In this document: positions 32,556-40,156 of the stretch, piece by piece
Position numbering within the stretch: the first letter of the stretch is position 1
Layout: the number at the start of each line of letters is the position of its first letter
Source: Proteobacteria bacterium ST_bin11
GTDB taxonomy: Bacteria > Pseudomonadota > Gammaproteobacteria > Methylococcales > Methylomonadaceae
Length of the DNA: 42,891 nt
Reading direction: 5' to 3'
NCBI GenBank assembly: GCA_002083615.1
Contig: MSXO01000049.1
Span: 1-42,891 of the forward strand
Notes under the pieces: generated by a model
Told to the model about the DNA's origin: nothing
Seen by the model: only the letters and a program-made list of their open reading frames with translations
Database searches by the model: none
Made by a program: the position numbers and the translations under genes

Positions 32556-33674
32556 ATGGCCAATACCCTCAATCACCTGCTCCAAGCCTATAGGCAACTG
32601 CAACGCGACGGCGAAGACAGCGTATTGGCGACCATTATCGAAACCTTCGGCTCGACCTACCAAAAAGCCGGGGCGCGGATGCTGATGACCAAGCGCGGCG
32701 ATCTGATCGGCCTATTAGGTGGCGGCTGCTTTGAGCGGGATTTGCTGGAACAGGCGGCTTCGGTGTTCGATACCGGCCATGCCAAAACCGTGTTTTACGA
32801 TATGCGTGCCGAGGAAGACGTGATCTGGGGTTTGGGCTTGGGTTGTAACGGTGCGGTGCGGGTATTACTTCAGCTATTAACAGCCGAGCAGGATTTCAGC
32901 CCATTAGATCGCTTGGTTGAAGCCGCGCAAGCGCAGGCTCACGGCGTATTGGTGACGGTCGTCGATTCCACGCATGCGGATTTTCCGACCGGCCACAGCC
33001 AGTTTTTGCCGGTAAGTATGATAGCCGAGCAGCCGAGCTTATCCCGCGCCCCGTTTCCCTTTGCATCGGCAGCGCTGCACACCGCCTTGCAGCAAACCCC
33101 GCGCATTGAGACGCATCTGCTTAACGGTCAGGAAATCAAAGCCTTTTACGACCCGGTGCAACCGCCTTGGTGCTTGCTGATATTCGGTGCCGGTGCCGAC
33201 GCGATACCGCTGGTGAATTGTGCCAAATCCCTGGGTTGGCGCGTGACCTTGGTCGATTACCGGCCCGCATACATCAAACCGGAGCGCTTTCCGTTGGCTG
33301 ATCAGTTATTGCATCTGACACCGGAACACGTACCAGTAGAACTGGAGTTAGATCGCTTCAAGGCGATCATGATGATGACGCACAACGTCGAATACGACCA
33401 ACGCTATCTGCAAGCCATCGTTCACTGTAGAGTGCCTTTTATCGGATTGCTGGGGCCGGCGCATCGCAAGCAACGGCTATTGCAAAGCTTGGGTGATGAT
33501 GCGACGCTGATCAGTGGTCGAGTGTTCGGCCCGGTGGGCTTGGATATTGGTGCAAAATCTCCCGAAGAGATAGCCCTGTCGATCGTGGCGGGCATCCATG
33601 CCCAGCTTAATGGTCGTAGCGGCCTGCAATTGGGTAATGACATAGTCGCGACCGCGCATGAATGCAGCCATTGA
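32556..33674 (+). CDS. XdhC/CoxF-family molybdoenzyme maturation factor
   Basis: A 372-residue protein with two family domains. The N-terminal XdhC_CoxI part includes TIIETFGSTYQKAGARMLM, GLLGGGCFE (53-60) and WGLGLGCNG (91-99). The C-terminal Rossmann part includes LLIFGAGADAIPLVNCAKSL (207-226) and ends with the family's FGPVGLDIGAKSPEEIALSI. XdhC proteins bind molybdenum cofactor, promote its sulfuration and insert it into xanthine-dehydrogenase-type enzymes. No such enzyme is encoded in this window. The stop lies 17 bases into the next gene, indicating translational coupling with the MocA-type transferase. Confidence 0.92.
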   Translation: MANTLNHLLQAYRQLQRDGEDSVLATIIETFGSTYQKAGARMLMTKRGDLIGLLGGGCFERDLLEQAASVFDTGHAKTVFYDMRAEEDVIWGLGLGCNGAVRVLLQLLTAEQDFSPLDRLVEAAQAQAHGVLVTVVDSTHADFPTGHSQFLPVSMIAEQPSLSRAPFPFASAALHTALQQTPRIETHLLNGQEIKAFYDPVQPPWCLLIFGAGADAIPLVNCAKSLGWRVTLVDYRPAYIKPERFPLADQLLHLTPEHVPVELELDRFKAIMMMTHNVEYDQRYLQAIVHCRVPFIGLLGPAHRKQRLLQSLGDDATLISGRVFGPVGLDIGAKSPEEIALSIVAGIHAQLNGRSGLQLGNDIVATAHECSH

Positions 33675-34284
33675 TCAGGTGTATGCGGTTATCCTGGCGG
33701 CCGGTGCCGCCAGCCGGATGGGCAGCCCCAAACAATTGCTGGCATGGCAAGAGCGCCCCTTGTTGGCGCATGCCATAGCCAGCGCCAGGGCCGTTTTAAC
33801 GGAGCGGGTTGTGGTGGTGTTGGGCGCGTATTCACATGCTATTCAAACCGCTATGGAACTGAATGAGGTAGTTGTCGCACATAATCCGCAGTGGGATCAG
33901 GGTATGGCCAGTTCGATTCAGGTCGGTATCCAGGCCCTACCGGCAAGCGCCAGCGCGGTTTTGTTGATGTTGTGCGATCAACCCTTAATTAACAACGCCC
34001 ATTTGCAAAATCTGCTGCAGGCCTGGCAGCATGCGCCGGAGCGTATCGTGGTGACTCAATATGCGGATTCGTTCGGGGTGCCGGCTGTGTTTCCTGCCGG
34101 GTTTTTCGCGCAGCTTCTGCAGTTAAGCGGTGATCGGGGCGCCAAGTCACTGCTGATGCATTTAGAAGATACCCTCGTAAAACTGCCGTTACAGGAAGCG
34201 GCGTTGGATATCGATACGCCCGGCGATTACCAGCGCTTACAGGCCTATAAGGCGGATATCGTCGACGATGCCGGAACAGTCTGA
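33658..34284 (+). CDS. MocA-type molybdopterin nucleotidyltransferase
   Basis: A 208-residue protein of the NTP_transf_3 family. The nucleotide-binding loop LAAGAASRMGSPKQLL is at about residues 13-28. LLMLCDQPLI (about 101-110), the GDRGAK motif and the terminal DIDTPGDYQRLQ complete the MocA pattern. MocA and its relatives add CMP (or GMP or AMP) to molybdopterin to form dinucleotide cofactors, and MocA-type proteins are typical partners of XdhC. It overlaps the genes on both sides by 17 bases each. Nucleotide preference cannot be told from what I see. Confidence 0.9.
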   Translation: MNAAIDQVYAVILAAGAASRMGSPKQLLAWQERPLLAHAIASARAVLTERVVVVLGAYSHAIQTAMELNEVVVAHNPQWDQGMASSIQVGIQALPASASAVLLMLCDQPLINNAHLQNLLQAWQHAPERIVVTQYADSFGVPAVFPAGFFAQLLQLSGDRGAKSLLMHLEDTLVKLPLQEAALDIDTPGDYQRLQAYKADIVDDAGTV

Positions 34285-34819
34285 CGACTACCTGTCGAGG
34301 GTTAGAAGCCTCTTTTCCGAGTTGGGGATTCCGCAGGCGTTGCCGGCAACCAGAGGCTTAGAAATATGGCGGGAGCCGACCGAATTGGTTGTTGCGGAAA
34401 TCACGCCGCAAGGTCGAGAGTTTTTGCTCTCGGCGGCAGCGGCAGCCGCTTGGCAGGCAATGAAGATGGCCGCCGCCGAGGAAGGCATTGCGCTGCTAAT
34501 GGTGTCGGCATTTCGCAGTGTCGATTATCAGGCCGATATTATTCGGCGCAAACTAGGGCAGGGGATGAGTATTGACGAGATTTTGCGCGTCTTAGCGCCG
34601 CCCGGTTACAGCGAACACCATAGCGGCTGCGCAATCGATATTGGTAGCGACGATTGTCCTGAGCTAGGCGAGCGTTTCGAAAATACCCGTGCATTTCGTT
34701 GGTTAAGTAACCACGCCCAGCGGTTTAGCTTATCGCTATCGTTCCCGTGCGATAATCGTTTTGGCTATGTTTACGAACCCTGGCATTGGTGCTATCGGGG
34801 ACATTCACAGAAGTTTTGA
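34268..34819 (+). CDS. M15-family D-alanyl-D-alanine carboxypeptidase (VanY-like)
   Basis: A 183-residue protein with the zinc peptidase motifs of family M15: SAFRSVDYQADI (80-91), SEHHSGCAID with ligands H117 and D124, and EPWHW with catalytic E170 and zinc ligand H173. Such enzymes trim the terminal D-Ala of peptidoglycan precursors. No signal peptide or membrane anchor is visible at the N-terminus (MPEQSDDYLSRVRSLF), so as read it is cytoplasmic, which is unusual. The ATG overlaps the end of the MocA-type gene by 17 bases, so a start further upstream is unlikely. A cytoplasmic recycling role is possible. Confidence 0.87.
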   Translation: MPEQSDDYLSRVRSLFSELGIPQALPATRGLEIWREPTELVVAEITPQGREFLLSAAAAAAWQAMKMAAAEEGIALLMVSAFRSVDYQADIIRRKLGQGMSIDEILRVLAPPGYSEHHSGCAIDIGSDDCPELGERFENTRAFRWLSNHAQRFSLSLSFPCDNRFGYVYEPWHWCYRGHSQKF

Positions 34820-34833
34820 CGCGTAAATGCCGC

Positions 34834-34870
34834 GCTCAAAGTGGCGATAACGTCCTTGTTATCGCTGAGC
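34834..34870. terminator. Bidirectional hairpin between convergent genes
   Basis: GCGATAAC (34844-34851) pairs with GTTATCGC (34858-34865), and GCTCA (34834-34838) pairs with TGAGC (34866-34870) outside it, leaving a bulge. It lies between the M15 peptidase stop (34819) and the convergent gene ending at 34879, where a shared terminator is expected. T runs are weak on both sides. Confidence 0.5.
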
Positions 34871-34878
34871 ATGGGGCT

Positions 34879-35307
34879 TTAAACCTCGGCGCTGCTCAAC
34901 CAAAGATCGTGCTTGTTACACAGGCTCAAGGCATAAACAGTGCCGCTGTATTCGGCTAGACTGAATTCGGAAATAGCTACCGGGTCTTTGCTGGGATCGA
35001 ACATGCGCTCGTTTAGAAACTTGTAATTTTTATCCAGCAGCACGTGTTTGACAATGTAATGCTCGTAGCCTTTCATTTCGTGCGGCGTGGTGATTTTGAT
35101 TGTGGCTTTGCCATCGGCTTTAGCCACTTCAATCACCGGCAGGTGCGTCGCCCCTTTGCCGGCCCAGCGGCCTTGCGCATCCTTGGTATAAAACAAATCG
35201 CCCGGCGGCGTCGGCTGTTTGCCGGCTTCGGCTTGGGCTAAGGTTGGGGCAATCATACCTACCGCTGCACCGGCGGCACTCAATCTAATAAAATCGCGAC
35301 GTTCCAT
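34879..35307 (-). CDS. Tat-exported superoxide-reductase-like (desulfoferrodoxin family) protein
   Basis: A 142-residue protein with a twin-arginine signal (RRDFIRLSAAGAAVGMIAPT, cleavage near AQA at 26). The mature part matches the neelaredoxin/superoxide reductase pattern: HLPVIEV (H55), PHEMKGYEHYIVKHVLL (H76 and H83) and LCNKHDLW (C130 and H133), which together can supply the four-His one-Cys iron site. Superoxide reductase reduces superoxide to hydrogen peroxide. The usual CNxHGxW is changed to CNKHDLW, and the loop around the first His differs, so the activity should be regarded as probable rather than certain. Export by Tat indicates a pre-folded metalloprotein in the periplasm. Confidence 0.78.
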   Translation of the reverse strand: MERRDFIRLSAAGAAVGMIAPTLAQAEAGKQPTPPGDLFYTKDAQGRWAGKGATHLPVIEVAKADGKATIKITTPHEMKGYEHYIVKHVLLDKNYKFLNERMFDPSKDPVAISEFSLAEYSGTVYALSLCNKHDLWLSSAEV

Positions 35308-35724
35308 GAAAATTCCTTGTTATGGGTTAAGAGTTGCTCGCCGCTGAGTGAAGCACAGCATGGCTTGCTCGGCGGCGCATTTTGAGCCAGGGTTTTTCTA
35401 TCCCTTAAGCGCAGGATAAAAAATGTTCGCAGCGGCTAAGGCTCGGCAGACCGCGCTAGGCGTTGAAATGTATCACGATTTCGCCCGAGTTTTGTGCTTG
35501 GTTCTATCTCTGGGCTTTTAGCGGGCTCTCATGCCCACGGTTTTGCTTTCCGGTCATAAATTCAGGCGCTGGCAGGCTGACGTTTGCCTGATCGCGTTTC
35601 CGATCTTGTCGGCCAAAAATGTTGAGCGCTGAGCAGCCGATTCTGCTCGGTCACAATGCCGAGCAGTAAGTCGACAAGTCCCATAAAATGGCTAGTCGTT
35701 GCAATTTAAAAGAAGGGGCAGGTT
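35308..35724. other. Intergenic region between superoxide-reductase-like gene and tpm
   Basis: A divergent gap of 417 bases that should hold both promoters. I see no gene and no clear consensus element. Confidence 0.4.
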
Positions 35725-36381
35725 ATGGATCATGATTTTTGGCATCAACGCTGGCAGCAGAACCAAATCGGCTTTCATAAGCAGGAGTTCAATTCAATTC
35801 TACAGACGCATTGGCCGCGCTTGACCATCCCGCAAAATGCACGGGTTTTGGTGCCCTTATGTGGAAAGAGTAAAGACTTACTTTGGCTATTAGCGATGGG
35901 CTATCAGGTAGTGGGTGTTGAACTAAGTCCGCTGGCTGTCGAGTCGTTTTTCGCCGATAACAATTTGCAGCCGACCGTGCGTCGCCAAGGCAACTTTTGG
36001 GTCAGCGAAGTGGCTGGCTTGCAGATTCTATGTGGGGATTTTTTTGCCCTGGAAGCTGCGGATGTCGGGGAGTTTGACGCAGTTTACGATAGGGGCGCGC
36101 TAGTGGCCTTGCCGCCGGATATGCGCATCGACTATGTGATGAAGCTGTCTACCTTGTTGCTGAGTGCTGCGCAAATGTTGCTGATAGCATTCGATTATCC
36201 TCAACAAGAAATGCCGGGGCCGCCGTTTAGCGTCCAAGCGGATGAGGTTGAGCGTTTATATAGTCACTGGTGTGAAGTTGAATTGCTGACCAGCGACGAT
36301 GCCCTAGCGACAGAACTGCATTTTAAAGAGCGCGGCTTAACTAAAATGGTAGAGCAAACCTATAGGCTTTTAGTTCGGTAA
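35725..36381 (+). CDS. tpm: Thiopurine S-methyltransferase
   Basis: A 218-residue soluble SAM methyltransferase, the usual bacterial Tpm length. Motifs are FWHQRWQQNQIGFHKQEFN at the start, VPLCGKSKDLLWL (43-55) for SAM binding, VVGVELSPLAVESFF (62-76), and YDRGALVALPPDMR in the middle. AGAAGGGG lies before the ATG. Bacterial Tpm methylates thiopurines and also selenium and tellurium oxyanions to volatile products. It is a single gene, with a 400-base gap before the cyd operon. Confidence 0.93.
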   Translation: MDHDFWHQRWQQNQIGFHKQEFNSILQTHWPRLTIPQNARVLVPLCGKSKDLLWLLAMGYQVVGVELSPLAVESFFADNNLQPTVRRQGNFWVSEVAGLQILCGDFFALEAADVGEFDAVYDRGALVALPPDMRIDYVMKLSTLLLSAAQMLLIAFDYPQQEMPGPPFSVQADEVERLYSHWCEVELLTSDDALATELHFKERGLTKMVEQTYRLLVR

Positions 36382-36473
36382 TAGAGCATGTAGTGAGTTG
36401 CCGATTTTTTAGTCCCAACGCATGAACGAAGGTGCAGTTAAGCCTTGAGGCAGTAGCGGACTGCCTAGGTTCT

Positions 36474-36507
36474 GTTTCATGCGTGTTTCAATGTTTCATC
36501 ATGAAAC
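36474..36507. promoter_or_regulatory. GTTTCA repeats and palindrome, probable activator binding site
   Basis: GTTTCAT-C-ATGAAAC (36493-36507) is a perfect palindrome with 7-base arms. GTTTCA also occurs at 36474-36479 and 36485-36490 in direct orientation. The cluster lies about 70-100 bases upstream of the -24 element of the sigma-54-type promoter, the normal distance for a bacterial enhancer-binding protein site. Confidence 0.6.
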
Positions 36508-36570
36508 GTCTTTTGCGCCGGTCGATAGTTGGCCGGCTCTTATCCCTAGCGTTTTATCGCAGAAATCACG

Positions 36571-36588
36571 CTTGGCACGCAAATTGAT
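36571..36588 (+). promoter_or_regulatory. Sigma-54 (RpoN) promoter of the cyd-sqr operon
   Basis: CTTGGCACGCAAATTGAT matches the -24/-12 consensus TTGGCACG-N4-TTGC in full at -24 and three of four bases at -12, with GG at 36574-36575 and the correct 10-base spacing to G36586. Transcription would begin near 36599, about 190 bases before cydP. It is the best sigma-54 match that I see in the window. Confidence 0.75.
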
Positions 36589-36786
36589 ATAAAAATATTA
36601 GTGATTAATTATATTTGTGAAGTCAGCATGTTTTTTGTTCAACTCTCAGAAACCGATAAGTCAAGGTTACCCAGTACTTTTGGCTCCTATATTCAAGCCA
36701 TTTGCCAGATCTTGTTTCCTGCAAATAAGCGGCAGAAGGCATCTTTGTCGCTAAGTATTTCCACCAATCTCAAAAACGAGGCAGCT

Positions 36787-37029
36787 ATGCCAAATACGGG
36801 CGATAACTCAGTCCCAGCAAAATCCAGCTTGCTAGGCTGGGAGATAGGCACCGCGCTACTCATAAAAGTAATCCTGCTCACCGGCCTGTGGTTTCTGATA
36901 TTCCGCTGGCAAGAACGCCCCGCGGTTAAACCGGACATCGCCGCGCACTTTGCCTTAACTGCCGCGCCAGTTCACAACAATCCCGATTTTCCTTCACAAC
37001 CCACCCAGGAGTCTCGCCATGTTCGGTGA
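36787..37029 (+). CDS. cydP: Cytochrome bd oxidase accessory small subunit CydP
   Basis: An 80-residue protein starting MPNTGDNSVPAKSS with one membrane helix (about residues 20-39, TALLIKVILLTGLWFLIF) followed by RWQERPAVKPDIAAHF. The pattern LGWEIGTALLIKVILLTGLWF is that of the CydP family, which is found upstream of cydAB in many proteobacteria. GAGG 5 bases before the ATG at 36787 supports this start over the much longer in-frame extension from 36601. It overlaps cydA by 11 bases. The protein probably assists assembly or stability of the oxidase; its exact role is not settled. Confidence 0.85.
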   Translation: MPNTGDNSVPAKSSLLGWEIGTALLIKVILLTGLWFLIFRWQERPAVKPDIAAHFALTAAPVHNNPDFPSQPTQESRHVR

Positions 37030-38575
37030 CGATATAGTCATGCTGTCACGCATGCAGTTCGGGCTAACCGCGCTGTATCACTTCCTCTTTGTGCCCTTGA
37101 CCCTGGGCATGACCTTTATCCTCGGCATCATGGAGTCGGTCTACGTCATGACCGGCAAAGAGGTGTACAAGGACATGGTCAAATTCTGGGGCAAGTTGTT
37201 TGGGATCAATTTTGCCATGGGCGTCACCACTGGTTTGACGCTGGAGTTTCAGTTCGGCACTAACTGGGCTTACTACTCGCATTACGTCGGCGACATCTTC
37301 GGGCCTTTGTTGGCCGCAGAAGGTTGGATGGCATTCTTTTTGGAATCGACCTTTGTGGGTTTGTTCTTTTTCGGTTGGGATAGGCTCAGCAAAGTCCAGC
37401 ACCTTACTGTTACCTGGCTACTAGCCGTCGGGACCAGTCTATCGGCATTATGGATTCTGATTGCTAACGGCTGGATGCAGCACCCAGTCGGTGCTGAGTT
37501 TAACTACGAAACGCTACGTATGGAGATGACCAGCTTCGCTGACGTGTTCTTCAATCCGGTCGCGCAGGTTAAGTTCGTGCATACCGTGGCAGCAGGTTAC
37601 GTGACTGGTTCCATGTTCGTGCTGGGGATTAGTTCCTGGTACTTGCTGAATAAGCGCGACATCGGCTTTGCTAGACGCTCGTTTTCCATTGCCTCTGCTT
37701 TTGGTCTGGCCTCTATTTTATCGGTCATCGTCTTGGGCGATGAGAGCGGCTACACCTCCGGCGAAACTCAAAAAATGAAGCTGGCAGCTATCGAAGCAGA
37801 ATGGGATACCCATCCGGCCCCAGCAGGTTTTACCGTGTTTGGTTTGCCCGATCAGGACAATCAGAAAACCGATATGGCGCTCAAAATTCCTTATGTGTTG
37901 GGCCTGATCGCTACCCGCTCCCTTGATGAAGAAGTCAAAGGTCTTAAAGATTTGCGCGAAGATAGCGTACTGCGTGTCGAAAGCGGCATGGTGGCTTACG
38001 ACAATCTGCAAAAGCTGCGCGCCGGCGACAACAGTCCCAGCGTCAAGCAGCAGTTTGCCGACCATAAAGCCGACCTGGGCTACGGCTTGTTGCTGAAAAA
38101 ATATACCGACAAGGTTATCGACGCCGACGCAGCGACTATCCAAAAAGCCGCCAACGACACCATTCCCAAAGTAGCGCCGCTATTTTGGACCTTCCGCATC
38201 ATGGTGGCCTGCGGTTTTATCATGCTGTTCATCTTTGCGATGACCTTTTACTACTGCGCCACCCGCGTTGCCGATCAAAAACGTTGGTTACTGCGCATGG
38301 CGGTTTGGTGCATCCCTTTGCCGTGGATTGCCGCCGAGACTGGTTGGTTCGTTGCCGAAGTCGGTCGCCAACCCTGGACTATCTCCGGCGTATTGCCCAC
38401 CCACATGAGTGTCTCCAGCCTCAGCGCCGGGCAGCTCTGGTTCAGTATCGGCGGCTTTGCTTTGTTCTACACGATATTGCTGATTATCGAGATGTATTTG
38501 ATGTTGAAGTACGTCCGCCTCGGGCCCAGCAGTTTGCATACCGGGCGTTATTGCTTCGAACCCCAACCTGCCTAA
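37019..38575 (+). CDS. cydA: Cytochrome bd ubiquinol oxidase subunit I
   Basis: A 518-residue membrane protein with all key residues of CydA, offset by +2 from E. coli: heme ligands H21, H188 and M395, Q-loop residues K254 and E259 within GDESGYTSGETQKMKLAAIE, and GRQPW at 449-453. It binds hemes b558, b595 and d and oxidises quinol while reducing oxygen to water without pumping protons. The bd oxidases are known to resist sulfide, cyanide and nitric oxide. It is followed by cydB after 24 bases and shares the operon with a sulfide:quinone oxidoreductase. Confidence 0.97.
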   Translation: MFGDDIVMLSRMQFGLTALYHFLFVPLTLGMTFILGIMESVYVMTGKEVYKDMVKFWGKLFGINFAMGVTTGLTLEFQFGTNWAYYSHYVGDIFGPLLAAEGWMAFFLESTFVGLFFFGWDRLSKVQHLTVTWLLAVGTSLSALWILIANGWMQHPVGAEFNYETLRMEMTSFADVFFNPVAQVKFVHTVAAGYVTGSMFVLGISSWYLLNKRDIGFARRSFSIASAFGLASILSVIVLGDESGYTSGETQKMKLAAIEAEWDTHPAPAGFTVFGLPDQDNQKTDMALKIPYVLGLIATRSLDEEVKGLKDLREDSVLRVESGMVAYDNLQKLRAGDNSPSVKQQFADHKADLGYGLLLKKYTDKVIDADAATIQKAANDTIPKVAPLFWTFRIMVACGFIMLFIFAMTFYYCATRVADQKRWLLRMAVWCIPLPWIAAETGWFVAEVGRQPWTISGVLPTHMSVSSLSAGQLWFSIGGFALFYTILLIIEMYLMLKYVRLGPSSLHTGRYCFEPQPA

Positions 38576-38599
38576 TCCATTTATCAATAGGAGTTCATT

Positions 38600-39739
38600 A
38601 TGTTTGATTATGAAACCATCCGCCTGATTTGGTGGGTTTTTATCGGAGTCGTCGGCATTGCGTTCGCATTGACCGAAGGCTTTGATTTCGGGGTCGGCAC
38701 TTTGCTGCCGTTTATCGGTAAAACCGATGTGGAGCGCCGGGTAATCATCAACACCGTCGGTGCCACCTGGGAAGGTAATCAGGTTTGGCTGGTGCTGTTG
38801 GGCGGCGCGATATTTGCGATTTGGCCGGCAGTCTATGCCACGCTGTTTTCCGGGCTATATGTGGCGATGCTGTTGGTGTTGTTTTCCTTGTTCTTTCGGC
38901 CGGCCGCGTTTGATTACCGTAGCAAGATCGAAGATCCGCGCTGGCGCAATAGCTGGGACTGGAGTTTGTTTATCGGTAGCAGCTTGCCACCGGTATTGTT
39001 CGGTGTGCTGGTCGGTAACTTGATTTTGGGTCTGCCATTTCATTTCGACAACGATCTGCGTTCATTTTATGACGGTTCTTTCTGGGCCTTGCTGAGTCCG
39101 TTTGCCTTGCTATGCGGCGTGACGGGATTGTTGCTAACCACCTTTCATGGCGCTTTATTTCTGAAATGGCGTAGTGAAGGTGTCATTCATGAGCGGGCAG
39201 TAGCTACTATTAACGGACTTGGACCCATGCTTTTGCTGGCCTTGGCCGCTACAACGCTATGGGTGTTCGTTGCCATTGATCGCCCCGAAATCACGCAAAT
39301 GGCGGCTACTGATGCGCCATCCAATCCATTGAATAAAACCGTGATTGCTCAGGGCGCCACTTGGCTACAACATTTCATGGCTTACCCTTGGATGTGGTTG
39401 GCGCCCATCATCGGGTTTATGGGAATTGCACTGGCTTGGCTGTTAGGCAAAAGTGATTCGCGAATGGGGGCCTTTGTTTCGAGCAGTCTAGGCATTGTTG
39501 GGATTGCCTTGACCGTTGGTTTTGGCCTGTTCCCATTCTTATTGATTTCCGCTACTGACCCACGTTCCAGTTTAACGTTGTGGGATGGCAGTTCCAGTCA
39601 TAACACCATGCTGTTGGCGTTCTGGATCACCGTCGTATTCTTGCCCATCGTGCTGCTCTACACCCGTTTTGTGTATCGGGTGATGTGGGGCAGCGTTACC
39701 GAAGCCGCTGTTCTTAAAGACAGTCACACACTTTATTAA
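38600..39739 (+). CDS. cydB: Cytochrome bd ubiquinol oxidase subunit II
   Basis: A 379-residue membrane protein with the CydB start MFDYETIRLIWWVFIGVVGI and the conserved ALTEGFDFGVGTLLPFIGKT (23-42), VGATWEGNQVWLVLLGGAIF (53-72) and FRPAAFDYRSK (about 98-108). Length is as in E. coli. It forms the heterodimer with CydA and binds quinone structurally. AGGAG precedes the ATG. It ends 11 bases before cydX. Confidence 0.97.
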   Translation: MFDYETIRLIWWVFIGVVGIAFALTEGFDFGVGTLLPFIGKTDVERRVIINTVGATWEGNQVWLVLLGGAIFAIWPAVYATLFSGLYVAMLLVLFSLFFRPAAFDYRSKIEDPRWRNSWDWSLFIGSSLPPVLFGVLVGNLILGLPFHFDNDLRSFYDGSFWALLSPFALLCGVTGLLLTTFHGALFLKWRSEGVIHERAVATINGLGPMLLLALAATTLWVFVAIDRPEITQMAATDAPSNPLNKTVIAQGATWLQHFMAYPWMWLAPIIGFMGIALAWLLGKSDSRMGAFVSSSLGIVGIALTVGFGLFPFLLISATDPRSSLTLWDGSSSHNTMLLAFWITVVFLPIVLLYTRFVYRVMWGSVTEAAVLKDSHTLY

Positions 39740-39750
39740 GGAGACACATC

Positions 39751-39906
39751 ATGTGGTATTTCGCTTGGATACTTGGCGTCGGTTTCGCGGCGTCCTTCGC
39801 CATCATCAACGCCATGTGGCTGGAATCGGTGTGCGACATCGATCATCACGGCATCGATCAATCGTGCGAGAGCTTGGCGCAACGCAGCAAAGAGAGGATG
39901 TCATGA
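39751..39906 (+). CDS. cydX: Cytochrome bd oxidase small subunit CydX
   Basis: A 51-residue single-helix protein: MWYFAWILGVGFAASFAIIN followed by AMWLESV. This is the classic CydX pattern (MWYFxWxLGxxxAxxxxxxNAxWxE). It is longer than the 37-residue E. coli form through a polar tail with DIDHHG and several Cys and Ser. GGAG lies 8 bases before the ATG. The stop overlaps the next ATG (ATGA). CydX stabilises the heme d site of the oxidase and is required for full activity. Confidence 0.93.
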   Translation: MWYFAWILGVGFAASFAIINAMWLESVCDIDHHGIDQSCESLAQRSKERMS

Positions 39907-40115
39907 CCACAGACCGCATTATTCGTATCGTCGCTGGCTTGTTTATTCTGCTGTCCTTAAGTTTGGGGGTTGAAGGCAGTCCCTTATTTCAATCCGGCAA
40001 TTGGCTTTGGTTTACCGCATTCGTCGGGGCCAATTTGTTTCAAAGCGGTTTTACCCGATTCTGCCCGCTGGAAATGATTCTTAAAAAATTGGGCATAAAA
40101 GAAAGCTGCCAGTAG
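39903..40115 (+). CDS. DUF2892 (YgaP-type) inner-membrane protein
   Basis: A 70-residue protein with two membrane helices (about residues 7-24 and 33-48) and the DUF2892 signature: TDRIIRIVAGLFILLSL ... GANLFQSGFTRFCPLEMILKKLG. This domain is the membrane part of the rhodanese YgaP, and stand-alone copies are common in sulfur oxidation loci. The conserved FCPL cysteine (C54) is kept. It overlaps the cydX stop by 4 bases (ATGA) and precedes the sulfide:quinone oxidoreductase gene, so a part in sulfide or sulfane-sulfur handling at the membrane is likely. Confidence 0.87.
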   Translation: MTTDRIIRIVAGLFILLSLSLGVEGSPLFQSGNWLWFTAFVGANLFQSGFTRFCPLEMILKKLGIKESCQ

Positions 40116-40156
40116 CAGCTGCAAAAAATAATTATCTTTCAATTAGGAGTAGTCTC

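Larger units (their letters stand above)
36382..36786. promoter_or_regulatory. Control region of the cyd-sqr operon
   Basis: About 400 bases separate tpm from cydP. They hold an operator-like cluster (36474-36507) and a sigma-54-type promoter (36571-36588), each listed separately. The remaining 190 bases to the cydP ATG would be an untranslated leader; an open frame in phase with cydP begins at 36601 but its sequence (MINYICEVSMFF) does not look like part of the protein. Confidence 0.55.

Noticed and set aside
32321..32572. An 83-codon minus-strand frame between the PAS-LuxR and xdhC-like genes
   Set aside because: It overlaps the start of a well supported gene on the other strand and shows no domain.
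36601..36786. N-terminal extension of cydP by 62 codons
   Set aside because: The extension does not look like part of the CydP family, and the ATG at 36787 has a good ribosome binding site and gives the normal length.
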